From: DATAFF01 sp044870245
GTDB taxonomy: Bacteria; Pseudomonadota; Alphaproteobacteria; Rhizobiales; Aestuariivirgaceae
Reading direction: 5' to 3'
DNA length: 64,000 bases
NCBI GenBank assembly: GCA_044870245.1
Contig: JBIOYR010000135.1
Location: 1-64,000 of the forward strand
Below the pieces are notes generated by a model that was given only the letters and a program-made list of their open reading frames with translations, was not told where the DNA came from and made no database searches. Of the stretch, positions 26,052-34,052 are shown in pieces (the stretch's first letter is position 1; every line of letters starts with the position of its first letter). A program made the translations under genes and the position numbers.

Positions 26052-26128
26052 AGGAGGCAGTCGGCGTTAGGCATTAGGCAGTGGACCGAGCTTCCTGCCT
26101 ACTGCCTATTGCCTATTGCCTATTGCCG
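26052..26128. repeat. TAGGCAG-type intergenic repeat, copy E
   Basis: Left arm AGGCAGTCGGCGTTAGGCAT then TAGGCAGTG (26054-26083), loop GACCGAGCTTCC, right arm 26094-26127 with CTGCCTACTGCC followed by three tandem TATTGCC heptamers. It has the clearest heptamer array of the seven copies and lies between proC and a TetR gene on the same strand. Confidence 0.8.
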
Positions 26129-26143
26129 GCTTAATTCCCCGCC

Positions 26144-26788
26144 ATGGCCGACGACCCTTCAGTCAACGACAAGATCCTCGATGCGGCGCTGCGACTCGCC
26201 GCCGACCGGCGGTGGACCGAGATCACCCTGCGCGACATTGCAGGCGAGGCGGGGCTGAGCCTTGCCGCGCTCAACGAAGCGGTGCCGTCGCGCGCCGCGA
26301 TTCTCGCCCTGCTCAACCGCCGCATCGATCAACGCATGCTGGTGGCGCTCGACAAGGACCCGGTAGCAGGCGACGCCCACGACCGGATCTTCGAGGTGCT
26401 GATGCGCCGGCTCGAGGTGATGGCGCCCTATCGCGCGGCGGTGGCCAGCATCATCGCCGATCCGGCGACGCTGCTCGACGATCCACCGGAGATCGCCGGC
26501 TCGCTCGGACGAAGCCTCGGCTGGGTGCTGGCGGCGGCCGGGCTCGAGGACAGCGGCGGCCGCGAGATCGTCAAGCGGCTCGGCCTTGCCGCGGTATACC
26601 GGCGGGTGCTCGGCGTCTGGGTCGAGGATGACGATCCGGGGTTGGCACGCACCATGGCGGTGCTCGATCGGGCCTTGCGGGACGGCGAGACCTGGCTCAA
26701 GCGGCTGGCGCCGGCCTTGTCGCTTGCCGGCGCATTCGGCAGCGCGGCGCGCGCCCTGGTGCGCGGACGGCGACGGCCTGCCGCATGA
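26144..26788 (+). CDS. TetR-family regulator
   Basis: 214 residues. N-terminal HTH of TetR type (KILDAALRLAADRRWTEITLRDIAGEAGLSLAALNEAVPSRAAILALLNRRID, given here in pieces: helix 1 DAALRLAADR, recognition part GLSLAALNEAVPSR). The C-terminal ligand domain is not assignable. Overlaps the next gene (csaA) by four bases, so it may be co-translated. A COQ9-like protein is a weaker alternative. Confidence 0.75.
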   Translation: MADDPSVNDKILDAALRLAADRRWTEITLRDIAGEAGLSLAALNEAVPSRAAILALLNRRIDQRMLVALDKDPVAGDAHDRIFEVLMRRLEVMAPYRAAVASIIADPATLLDDPPEIAGSLGRSLGWVLAAAGLEDSGGREIVKRLGLAAVYRRVLGVWVEDDDPGLARTMAVLDRALRDGETWLKRLAPALSLAGAFGSAARALVRGRRRPAA

Positions 26789-27126
26789 CCGACACCATCG
26801 CTTTCGGCGACTTCCTCAAGGTCGATGTCCGGGTCGGGACGGTGATCGCCGCCGAGCCCTATCCGGAAGCGCGCAAGCCCTCGATCAAGCTCACCGTCGA
26901 TTTCGGACCGGAGATCGGCGTCAAGCGCTCGTCGGCCCAGCTCACCCGCTATTACACGCCGGACTCGCTGATCGGCCGCCAGGTTGCCGGGGTGGTCAAC
27001 TTCCCGCCGCGCCAGATCGGCAGGTTCATGTCGGAGGTGCTGGTGCTCGGCTTCCCCGACACCGACGGCGAGGTGGTGCTGGTGGCGGTGGAGCGGCCGG
27101 TGCCGAATGGGGGGAGGCTGTTTTAG
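26785..27126 (+). CDS. csaA: CsaA-type tRNA-binding protein
   Basis: 113 residues forming one EMAP/tRNA-binding OB fold: FGDFLKVDVRVGTVIAAEP(Y)PEARKPS, VKRSSAQLT, LIGRQVAGVVNFPPRQIG, and SEVLVLGF. Small stand-alone proteins of this type are CsaA homologues, described as export-linked chaperones. Its stop TAG is also the start of repeat copy F. Confidence 0.88.
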   Translation: MTDTIAFGDFLKVDVRVGTVIAAEPYPEARKPSIKLTVDFGPEIGVKRSSAQLTRYYTPDSLIGRQVAGVVNFPPRQIGRFMSEVLVLGFPDTDGEVVLVAVERPVPNGGRLF

Positions 27127-27171
27127 GCAATAGCCATTAGGCATCAGGCAGTGTGAGCGGTGCTCCTACTA
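27123..27171. repeat. TAGGCAG-type intergenic repeat, copy F (right arm lost)
   Basis: TTAGGCAATAGCCATTAGGC then ATCAGGCAGTG, followed by the conserved loop GAGCGGTGCTCC and only CTACT of the right arm, which then meets the petR stop. Lies between convergent csaA and petR. Confidence 0.65.
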
Positions 27172-27855
27172 ATCGATATGCAAAATATATCCCGCACCGC
27201 GGACCGTCTGGAGATAGACGGGCACGGCCGGGTCGTCCTCGATCTTGCGGCGCAGCCGGTTGATCTGGACATCGACGCTCCTGGCATTCTCCTCGCTGCC
27301 ACCGACCGCCAGCTCGCCGCGCGCCACCGCATGGCCGGCGCGCTGGGCCAGGAGCCTGAGCATGTCGCGCTCGCGCGACGACAGGCGCACCAACTCCTCG
27401 CCGCGCCGCAACTCGCCGCGGGCCAGGTTGAAGCGACAACGGCCGAAACGCACCTCCTCGGCGACGGTCGGCCGCTGCGGCTTGCGCTTGAGGATCGAGC
27501 GGATGCGCAGCAGAAGCTCGCGGGGGTCGAAGGGCTTGGACAGATAGTCGTCGCTGCCGGCGGTCAGGCCGCGTATGCGGTCCTCGGGATCGGCAAGCGC
27601 CGACAGGATAAGGATCGGCATCTCGCTGTTCTCGGCCCGGAGCTTGCGGGTGAGCTCGAGGCCGGATTCATCCGGCATCATCACGTCGACCACGGCGAGA
27701 TCGAAGGCAATGCCAAGCATCCGCTGACGCGCCTCGGCGGCACTGCCGGCAGCGCTCACCCTGAGGCCATTGGCCGAAAGGTAGCTCTGGATCAGCTCGC
27801 GGATGCGGCGGTCGTCATCGACCACGAGCACATGGGGAGGGTTGGTCTCGCTCAT
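27169..27855 (-). CDS. petR: OmpR-family response regulator, PetR-like
   Basis: 228 residues. Receiver domain with acidic pocket VVDDDRRI, phospho-acceptor Asp in LAVVDVMMPDESG, LSALAD and KPFDPREL; winged-helix output domain with LSSRERDMLRLLAQRAG and a C-terminal VRGAGYILHID. The next gene upstream is a MarR regulator and beyond it ilvE; this pair matches PetP-PetR of Rhodobacter capsulatus, needed there for cytochrome bc1. No histidine kinase is adjacent, as in the PetR case. petABC lies about 15 kb away in this window. Gene names are inferred from this context. Confidence 0.75.
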   Translation of the reverse strand: MSETNPPHVLVVDDDRRIRELIQSYLSANGLRVSAAGSAAEARQRMLGIAFDLAVVDVMMPDESGLELTRKLRAENSEMPILILSALADPEDRIRGLTAGSDDYLSKPFDPRELLLRIRSILKRKPQRPTVAEEVRFGRCRFNLARGELRRGEELVRLSSRERDMLRLLAQRAGHAVARGELAVGGSEENARSVDVQINRLRRKIEDDPAVPVYLQTVRGAGYILHID

Positions 27856-27857
27856 CG

Positions 27858-28394
27858 TCAGCCGCCGTGGCGGGGCGCGGTCAGGCGCCCGACCTTGTCG
27901 CGGGCGGCGCGATCGATGAGCTTGCCGAGCACCCGGCGATACTGGCCGTCCCCGGGCTCGCCGGCCTCGTCCAGGGCCTGGCGGATGCGGGCGATCTGCG
28001 GCGCCATCAGCGAGGCGTGGAGCGCCGCCCCCTCGGCGGTCAGAAACAATAGGCGCTGGCGCCGGTCGTCCTCGCCTTCGAGCTGATAGATGAAGCCCTT
28101 GTCGATGAGCTCGCGCAGCACCCGCCCGAGGCTCTGCTTGGTGATGCGCAGGATGTCGAGCAGCTCCTGGACGCGGATGCCGGGGTTGCGCCCGACGAAA
28201 TGCAGCACCCGGTGATGCGCCCGGCCGAAGCCGTAATCGGCGAGCAGCCGATCGGGGTCGGAGACGAAGTCGCGATAGGCGAAGAACAGGAGCTCGATCA
28301 GCTCGATGATCTCCTGGTCGGCGGTGGGCGGCTCGTCGCTCAGGGCGGTGGCCTTGGGCGGCGGCGGAACGGCGCGGGTGGTTACGTCAGTCAT
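27858..28394 (-). CDS. petP: MarR-family regulator, PetP-like
   Basis: 178 residues from ATG 28394 (AGGA nine bases upstream). Winged HTH of MarR type: FGRAHHRVLHFVGRNPGIRVQELLDILRI, TKQSLGRVLRELIDKGFI, EGEDDRRQRLLFLTAEG. The N-terminal 30 residues are Pro/Thr-rich and disordered in look. Two bases separate it from petR, so they are one unit. Divergent from ilvE; the AT-rich TCATATTGACATATCC at its own start may be an operator. Confidence 0.8.
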   Translation of the reverse strand: MTDVTTRAVPPPPKATALSDEPPTADQEIIELIELLFFAYRDFVSDPDRLLADYGFGRAHHRVLHFVGRNPGIRVQELLDILRITKQSLGRVLRELIDKGFIYQLEGEDDRRQRLLFLTAEGAALHASLMAPQIARIRQALDEAGEPGDGQYRRVLGKLIDRAARDKVGRLTAPRHGG

Positions 28395-28464
28395 ATTGAC
28401 ATATCCTACCCCGGCCAGTAGCTTTTGCAACCACCCGGCGGAAAGATGACAAACAGCGTGCTCG

Positions 28465-28489
28465 CTTCGGCAACCCCATGTTGCCGAAG
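28465..28489. promoter_or_regulatory. Perfect 10-bp hairpin in the ilvE leader
   Basis: CTTCGGCAAC and GTTGCCGAAG are exact inverted copies around the five-base loop CCCAT, ending 27 bases before the ilvE ATG. There is no T-run after it, so it is not a classical terminator. It could be a 5' UTR structure or a regulator-binding site between divergent petP and ilvE. Confidence 0.6.
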
Positions 28490-28516
28490 TCGCCGTCCGG
28501 ACATCAGGAGGTCAGA

Positions 28517-29407
28517 ATGTCGGTTGTTCCCTTCGATCAGCGCGAAGGCGTGATTTGGCTCAATGGGGAGTTCGTGCCGTGGGCGGATGCCCGGGTTCAT
28601 GTGCTGACTCACGGGCTGCATTACGCGTCCGCCGTATTCGAAGGCGAGCGCGCCTATGGCGGCGAGATCTTCAAGCTCAGGGAGCATACCGACCGGCTGT
28701 TCGCCTCTGCCGAGATGCTCGACATGGTCATCCCCTACACGGTCGAGGAGATCGACGAGGCCTGCCGCGAGACGCTCAGGCGCCAGGGCTATCGCGACGC
28801 CTATGTCCGGCCGATCGCCTGGCGCGGCTCGGAGATGATGGGGGTCTCCGGCCAGGCCAACCGCATCAATGTCGCCATCGCGATCTGGCAGTGGCCGGCC
28901 TATTTCGACCCTGGACATCTCGAAAAGGGCATCAAGCTCGACATCGCCGAATGGCGCCGTCCGGACCCCCGCACCGCTCCCTCCAAGGCCAAGGCGGTCG
29001 GGCTTTACATGATCTGCACGCTCGCCAAGCACACGGCGGAGCGCAAGGGCTATGCCGATGCCTTGATGTATGACTGGCGCGGCCAGGTGGCCGAATGCAC
29101 CGGCGCCAACATCTTCTTCGTGCGCAATGGCGAGCTCCACACGCCGACGGCGGACTGCTTCCTCGACGGGATCACCCGGCGCACCGTCATCGACCTGGCA
29201 AGGCGACGCCAGATCAAGGTCAACGAGCGGGTGATCATGCCGGAGGAGCTCCCCGGCTTCGAGCAGTGCTTCATCGTCGGCACCGCCGCGGAGGTCACGC
29301 CGGTGGGCGAGATCGGACCGCATCGTTTCACGGTCGGCGATCTGGTGCGGACACTCAGGGCGGACTACCTGTCGGAAGTTCAACCTAAGGCAGCAGCAGC
29401 GGAGTGA
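28517..29407 (+). CDS. ilvE: Branched-chain amino-acid aminotransferase
   Basis: 296 residues from ATG 28517 (AGGAGG upstream). PLP fold-type IV enzyme for the last step of valine, leucine and isoleucine synthesis. Seen: HVLTHGLHYASAVFEGERAY, RPIAWRGSEMMG, PSKAKAVGLYM with the PLP lysine in KAKA, AECTGANIFFV, and TPTADCFLDGITR. D-amino acid transaminases share the fold, but length and motifs fit IlvE. Preceded by a perfect hairpin. Confidence 0.94.
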   Translation: MSVVPFDQREGVIWLNGEFVPWADARVHVLTHGLHYASAVFEGERAYGGEIFKLREHTDRLFASAEMLDMVIPYTVEEIDEACRETLRRQGYRDAYVRPIAWRGSEMMGVSGQANRINVAIAIWQWPAYFDPGHLEKGIKLDIAEWRRPDPRTAPSKAKAVGLYMICTLAKHTAERKGYADALMYDWRGQVAECTGANIFFVRNGELHTPTADCFLDGITRRTVIDLARRRQIKVNERVIMPEELPGFEQCFIVGTAAEVTPVGEIGPHRFTVGDLVRTLRADYLSEVQPKAAAAE

Positions 29408-29501
29408 GTCGGCGCCTTCAGGTTTGAGCGTCCTCGAAGCTTGCCTCGGGGGATCGGGCCGCTATCCTGGCATCTTGGGACTCTAGCGGGAGGGACAGCG
29501 C

Positions 29502-31139
29502 ATGATGTCCACAGCGTTGCGGCTGTGTGCCGTGGCAATCATGGTGCTCGGGCTTGTTTTTGCCGGCAGCGAGGGAGCCAAGGCGCTCGGCAACGAGAAA
29601 GTGGCGCATGAGATCGAAGCCATCATCAAGAATGGCGAAAGCAATATCGGCTCGGAGCGCGACGACCAGCGGCTGGTCCAGGTCTACACCTTCTATTTCG
29701 ATCGCAGCTTCAAGCCGGTGTGGACGCGCGATGCCGGGGCCAAGAGCAAGGCGCGCGAGCTGCTGGCCATCATGAAGCGGGCCGAGGAGGAAGGGCTCGA
29801 TCCGGCGTGGTACCGGGTTCGCGAGATCGACGACCTGATCGACGAGACCGATCCCCGAGGCCTTGCCGAGCTCGACATGCTGGTCACGCGGGCGTTCATC
29901 GACTATGCGCGGGACCTGCAGAAGGGCCGGGTGTCGCCTTCCGAGGTCGACAGCGAGAATGCCACCGCGCCGCTCGAGATCGGGGCGGCGACGCTTCTCG
30001 ATGGTGCCGAGCAGGCGGAGAGCATCGCCCAATATGTGCAGACGCTCCAGCCCGGATCGGAGCGCTATCAGCGGATGCGCAGCAAGCTTGCCGAGCTGCG
30101 CAAGATCGAAGCCAATGGCGGCTGGCCGATGATCCCTCAAGGCTCGGCGGTGAAGCCTGGCGGCAGCGACGGACGGCTGCCGGTGATCCGCGACTATGTG
30201 GTGATGACGGGCGATCTCGCGGCGGCCGATCGCGGCTCCGGCGATCGCTATGACGAGAAGACGGTGGCGGCGGTCAAGCGCTTCCAGGAGCGGCATGGCC
30301 TGACCCAGGATGGCGTCATCGGCGGCACGACGCTCACCGAGATGCAGGTGTCGGTCGACCGCCGCGTCCGTCAGATGGAAGTGAACATGGAGCGCCGGCG
30401 GTGGATGAACCGCGATCTCGGCGACCTCCACATCTTCGTCAATCTGGCGGATCAGTATCTCAAGGTCGTCAAGGACGAGAAGACGATCCACACGGCGCTC
30501 CTGGTGGTGGGCAAGCCGTTCACCCGGACGCCGATCTTCTCCGAGAAGATGACCTATGTCGTATTCAATCCCTATTGGAGCGTGCCGCCGTCGATCGCCA
30601 ACAAGGAATATCTCGTCAAGCTTCGACAGGATCCGGGCGTTCTCAACCGCCAGAGGATCCGGGTGCTGGCCGGCTCAGGCGACAATGCGCGCGAGATCGA
30701 TCCCTATTCGGTGAACTGGTCGGGGATGAGCCGCATTCCCTACGCGCTGCGCCAGGACCCGGGAAAGGGCAATTCGCTCGGCCGGCTCAAATTCATGTTC
30801 CCGAACAAGTACAATGTCTATATCCACGACACGCCGGCCAAGGCGCTGTTCAGCAAGGATCTCAGAGTCTACAGCCATGGCTGCATGCGGGTTCAGAACC
30901 CCGAGGCGCTGGCCGAGGTGCTGCTGAAGGCTCAGGGCTGGACCAAGGAAAAGATCGAGGCGCAGCTCGCGACGGGTGCGCAGAAGATCGTCAATCTCAA
31001 GACGCCGATCCCGGTGCATGTCACCTATCTCACCGCCTGGGTGAACAAGGACGGCACGGTGAACTTCCGCCGCGATGTCTACAAGCGCGACCAGCGGCTG
31101 ATGGAAGCGATGTACCACACGGAGTATCTGGAGCATTAG
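29502..31139 (+). CDS. YcbB-type L,D-transpeptidase
   Basis: 545 residues. Signal peptide (MMSTALRLCAVAIMVLGLVF..., cut near AKA). Order: scaffold domain (about 50-200) with VWTRD, peptidoglycan-binding helices (about 235-285: YDEKTVAAVKRFQERHGLTQDGVIG), YkuD catalytic domain (about 305-470) with HDTP and the catalytic signature SHGCMRVQNP. Cross-links peptidoglycan 3-3 or attaches partners in the periplasm. GGGAGGGAC lies before ATG 29502/29505. Repeat copy G follows the stop. Confidence 0.93.
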   Translation: MMSTALRLCAVAIMVLGLVFAGSEGAKALGNEKVAHEIEAIIKNGESNIGSERDDQRLVQVYTFYFDRSFKPVWTRDAGAKSKARELLAIMKRAEEEGLDPAWYRVREIDDLIDETDPRGLAELDMLVTRAFIDYARDLQKGRVSPSEVDSENATAPLEIGAATLLDGAEQAESIAQYVQTLQPGSERYQRMRSKLAELRKIEANGGWPMIPQGSAVKPGGSDGRLPVIRDYVVMTGDLAAADRGSGDRYDEKTVAAVKRFQERHGLTQDGVIGGTTLTEMQVSVDRRVRQMEVNMERRRWMNRDLGDLHIFVNLADQYLKVVKDEKTIHTALLVVGKPFTRTPIFSEKMTYVVFNPYWSVPPSIANKEYLVKLRQDPGVLNRQRIRVLAGSGDNAREIDPYSVNWSGMSRIPYALRQDPGKGNSLGRLKFMFPNKYNVYIHDTPAKALFSKDLRVYSHGCMRVQNPEALAEVLLKAQGWTKEKIEAQLATGAQKIVNLKTPIPVHVTYLTAWVNKDGTVNFRRDVYKRDQRLMEAMYHTEYLEH

Positions 31140-31142
31140 AAG

Positions 31143-31204
31143 CGGCAATCGGCAGATAGGCATTAGGCAGTGAGCGGTGTTCTTCCCTACTGCCTACCCT
31201 ACCC
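31143..31204. repeat. TAGGCAG-type intergenic repeat, copy G
   Basis: Left arm CGGCAATCGGCAGATAGGCA then TTAGGCAGT (to 31171), loop GAGCGGTGTTCTTC, right arm CCTACTGCCTACC (to about 31198), touching the moaD stop. Convergent gap between the transpeptidase gene and moaD; last copy in the window. Confidence 0.8.
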
Positions 31205-31450
31205 GCCGGTGACGGGCGGGAACAGCGCGAGCTCTTTGATGCCGGCCAGGGGATGGTCGAGCGGCACGTGCTCCTGGTCGGCGGCGGCGCGGATCACGCT
31301 TGGATCGGCAAAGGCCAGGCGCCCCGCCTCGTCGCGGTCGCGGAGCCAGCCGACGAGGTCGCGGATCGTCACGAGCCCCGGCGGAATTGCGATCTCCTCC
31401 TGCGAACGGCCGAGCCGCTCGCGCACCCAGGCGAAATAGAGCACCTTCAT
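31199..31450 (-). CDS. moaD: Molybdopterin synthase sulphur-carrier subunit
   Basis: 83 residues, ubiquitin fold, ending ALFPPVTGG with the C-terminal Gly-Gly that is thiocarboxylated. Family start MKVLYFAWVRERLG. It donates sulphur to precursor Z in molybdenum cofactor synthesis with MoaE. It overlaps pgsA by four bases. moaE, which often follows moaD in this order, is not here: repeat copy G and the opposite-strand transpeptidase gene occupy the position. Confidence 0.92.
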   Translation of the reverse strand: MKVLYFAWVRERLGRSQEEIAIPPGLVTIRDLVGWLRDRDEAGRLAFADPSVIRAAADQEHVPLDHPLAGIKELALFPPVTGG

Positions 31451-32049
31451 CTGTTCTCATCCATCAAATGGGCAACGCCCACGCGGAAATAATCAAAACC
31501 GGTGACGACGGTGAAGCCGGCGGCGATCCACAGGCCCGACAGGCCGATAGCCGTCGTCCAGGGAAGGATCTTGTCGCCGGCCGAGCCGGCAATAAGGAAG
31601 CCGATGGCAACGAGCTGGATCGAGGTCTTCCATTTGGCGAGGCGGGTGACGGGGACAGGCACCCGAAGCTCGGCCAGGAACTCGCGCAGGCCCGACACCA
31701 AAATCTCGCGGCACAGGATGATGATCGCGGCGACCAAATTCATTCCGGCGATGGTTTCGTCGGCGGCGAGCATCAACAGCGTCGCCGAGACCAGGAGCTT
31801 GTCGGCGATCGGATCGAGCATGCGGCCGAGCGATGATTGCTGCGACCAGCGGCGCGCCAGAAAGCCGTCGAAGAAATCAGTGACGCCGGCGGCGATGAAC
31901 AGGCCGAGCGCCAGCCAGTGCGCATTGTCGCCGCCGACCAGCAGGCAGGTGACGACCGCCGGCACGGCGGCGATACGGGCATAGGTCAGGAGATTGGGGA
32001 GACTGACGCGCGCCTTCAGCGGCGCATCGATCGAGCGGCGTGCGTCCAT
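31447..32049 (-). CDS. pgsA: CDP-diacylglycerol-glycerol-3-phosphate 3-phosphatidyltransferase
   Basis: 200 residues, several membrane helices. The CDP-alcohol phosphotransferase motif is exact: DG(x)2AR(x)8G(x)3D(x)3D in DGFLARRW...LGRMLDPIADK. Makes phosphatidylglycerophosphate, the precursor of phosphatidylglycerol (also the lipid donor used by Lgt). N-terminal LPNLLTYARIAAVPAV is typical. Starts at the base after the uvrC stop. Confidence 0.94.
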   Translation of the reverse strand: MDARRSIDAPLKARVSLPNLLTYARIAAVPAVVTCLLVGGDNAHWLALGLFIAAGVTDFFDGFLARRWSQQSSLGRMLDPIADKLLVSATLLMLAADETIAGMNLVAAIIILCREILVSGLREFLAELRVPVPVTRLAKWKTSIQLVAIGFLIAGSAGDKILPWTTAIGLSGLWIAAGFTVVTGFDYFRVGVAHLMDENR

Positions 32050-33999
32050 CTACTCGCGCCCCTCATGGAAGTGACCATAGATGCTGCGAGCCAGCGAACG
32101 GCTGATGCCTTCGACATTCTCGAGATCGGCGATGCTGGCGCGGCTCACCCCCTTGGCCGAGCCGAAGGCCCGGAGCAGCGCCTTCTTGCGCTCGGGTCCG
32201 ATGCCGGTCACCTCGTCGAGCGGATTGGCCGAAACGCCCTTGAGGCGACGGGCGCGGTGGGTGCCGATGGCAAAGCGATGGGCCTCGTCGCGCAGGCGCT
32301 GGATGAAATAGAGCACCGGCTCGCGCGGCTCGAGCATGAAGGATTGCCGGCCAGGCAGATGGAAATGCTCCCGCCCGGCGTCGCGGTCGGGACCTTTGGC
32401 CACCGCCACCACCGGCAGATCGCCAAGACCGAGCTCCTGCAGGACGGACAGCGCGGCACCGAGCTGCCCGGCGCCGCCGTCGATCACCACGAGATCCGGC
32501 CAGACCGCCGGCCGGGCGGAGGCGGTCTCCTCATCCTCCTCGGGAAAGGGATCGCGCGTGCCGTGCTCCTTGAGAAGCCGCGCGAAGCGGCGGCCGAGAA
32601 CCTCGCGCATCATCGCAAAATCATCGCCGGGGGTCAGGTCCGCGGAACGGATGTTGAACTTGCGGTAGCTGTTCTTCATGAGGCCTTCCGGCCCGGCGAC
32701 GATCATCGCACCGACCGCATCGGTTCCCTGGATGTGCGAATTGTCGAACACCTCGATGCGTCGCGGCGGGGCCGGCAGAGCGAAGACCCTAGCAACCCCG
32801 GCCAGCAGCTTCGATTGCGAGGAGGATTCGGCCATGCGCCGGGCCAGCGCCTCGCGGGCATTGATGGCGGCATGCTCGGTCAGCCGGCGCTTCTCGCCGC
32901 GCTGCGGCACGGCAATCTCGACCTTGCGGCCGGTCCGCTGGGTCAGCGCCTCGGCGATAAGGTCGCATTCAGCCGCCTCATGGGACAGCAGAATCAGATG
33001 CGGCGCCGGCTTGTCGTCGTAGAACTGCGCGAGGAACGAGCCCAGGACCTCGCCCGGCTCGAGGGTCTTGTCGGCGCGCGGGAAATAGGCCCGGTTGCCC
33101 CAGTTCTGGCCGGAGCGGAAGAAGAACACCTGGATGGCGAACTGGCCTCCCTCCTGAGCGAGGCCGAACACGTCGGCCTCCTCGATGCCCTCGGGATTGA
33201 TGCCCTGCTGGGCCGTGACGAAGCTCATCGCCGAGATGCGGTCGCGGTAGCGCGCCGCCTGCTCGAAATCGAGCCGCTCGGCCGCCTGCTCCATGGCTTC
33301 GGCAAGCTCCGCCTTCACCAGCTGGCTGCGGCCGCCGAGAAAGGCTTCGGCCTCCTGGACGAGGATCTCGTGATCCTCCCGGGAGATCTCGCCGGTGCAA
33401 GGCGCCGAGCAGCGCTTGATCTGATAGAGGAGGCACGGGCGGGTGCGGTTCTCGAAGACGCTGTCGGAGCAGGAGCGGACAAGGAACGCCTTCTGCAGGG
33501 CATTGATGGTGCGGTTGACCGCGCCGGCAGAGGCGAAGGGACCGAAATAGCGGCCGGGCAGGCTCCTCGCACCACGATGCTTGGCGAGTTTCGGAACCGA
33601 ATGGTCGCGGGCGATCAGGATGTAGGGAAAGGATTTGTCGTCGCGCAGCGTGACGTTGAAGCGGGGCTTCAGCTTCTTGATCAGATTGGCTTCGAGCAGC
33701 AGGGCTTCCGCCTCGGTCGCGGTCGTGACGAACTCCATGCCCGCAGTCACGGCAATCATCGCCGCGATCCGGTTGGTGTGACCACCCAGACGTGTGTAGC
33801 TCGCGACCCGCGCCTTCAGGTTCCGCGCCTTGCCGACATAAAGGGCATCGCCTTTGCGGTCGAGCATGCGGTAGACCCCCGGCTGGTTCGGCAGGAGGCG
33901 GGCAAAGCGGCGGATCACCACGGGGCCGCAAGCCGACGGCTCGGCAGCCTCGTCCGGTTCATCGACCGCGATGTCGTCCGTTTCGTGCTCGGGCAGCAT
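32050..33999 (-). CDS. uvrC: UvrABC excinuclease subunit C
   Basis: 649 residues. GIY-YIG nuclease domain near the N-terminus (NQPGVYRMLDRKGDALYVGKARNL in two parts: GVYRMLD and YVGKARNLKAR), UVR helix pair (EQAAERLDFEQAARYRDRI), RNase H-like second nuclease (EVFDNSHIQGTDAVGAMIV, VVIDGGAGQL), and C-terminal HhH repeats (VTGIGPERKKALLRAFG, ENVEGISRSLARSIYGHF). Cuts both sides of a DNA lesion. The N-terminal 25 residues are acidic and weakly conserved, so the start could be slightly internal. Confidence 0.96.
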   Translation of the reverse strand: MLPEHETDDIAVDEPDEAAEPSACGPVVIRRFARLLPNQPGVYRMLDRKGDALYVGKARNLKARVASYTRLGGHTNRIAAMIAVTAGMEFVTTATEAEALLLEANLIKKLKPRFNVTLRDDKSFPYILIARDHSVPKLAKHRGARSLPGRYFGPFASAGAVNRTINALQKAFLVRSCSDSVFENRTRPCLLYQIKRCSAPCTGEISREDHEILVQEAEAFLGGRSQLVKAELAEAMEQAAERLDFEQAARYRDRISAMSFVTAQQGINPEGIEEADVFGLAQEGGQFAIQVFFFRSGQNWGNRAYFPRADKTLEPGEVLGSFLAQFYDDKPAPHLILLSHEAAECDLIAEALTQRTGRKVEIAVPQRGEKRRLTEHAAINAREALARRMAESSSQSKLLAGVARVFALPAPPRRIEVFDNSHIQGTDAVGAMIVAGPEGLMKNSYRKFNIRSADLTPGDDFAMMREVLGRRFARLLKEHGTRDPFPEEDEETASARPAVWPDLVVIDGGAGQLGAALSVLQELGLGDLPVVAVAKGPDRDAGREHFHLPGRQSFMLEPREPVLYFIQRLRDEAHRFAIGTHRARRLKGVSANPLDEVTGIGPERKKALLRAFGSAKGVSRASIADLENVEGISRSLARSIYGHFHEGRE

Positions 34000-34052
34000 G
34001 CCGGGCTATATGTAGTAAAGGGGATCGGGATGCAAATCGGGCAGAGGGTGCT

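Noticed and set aside
26094..26128. Tandem TATTGCC heptamers that might suggest a CRISPR or tandem-repeat locus
   Set aside because: Seven-base units without spacers; they are the right arm of the dispersed intergenic element.
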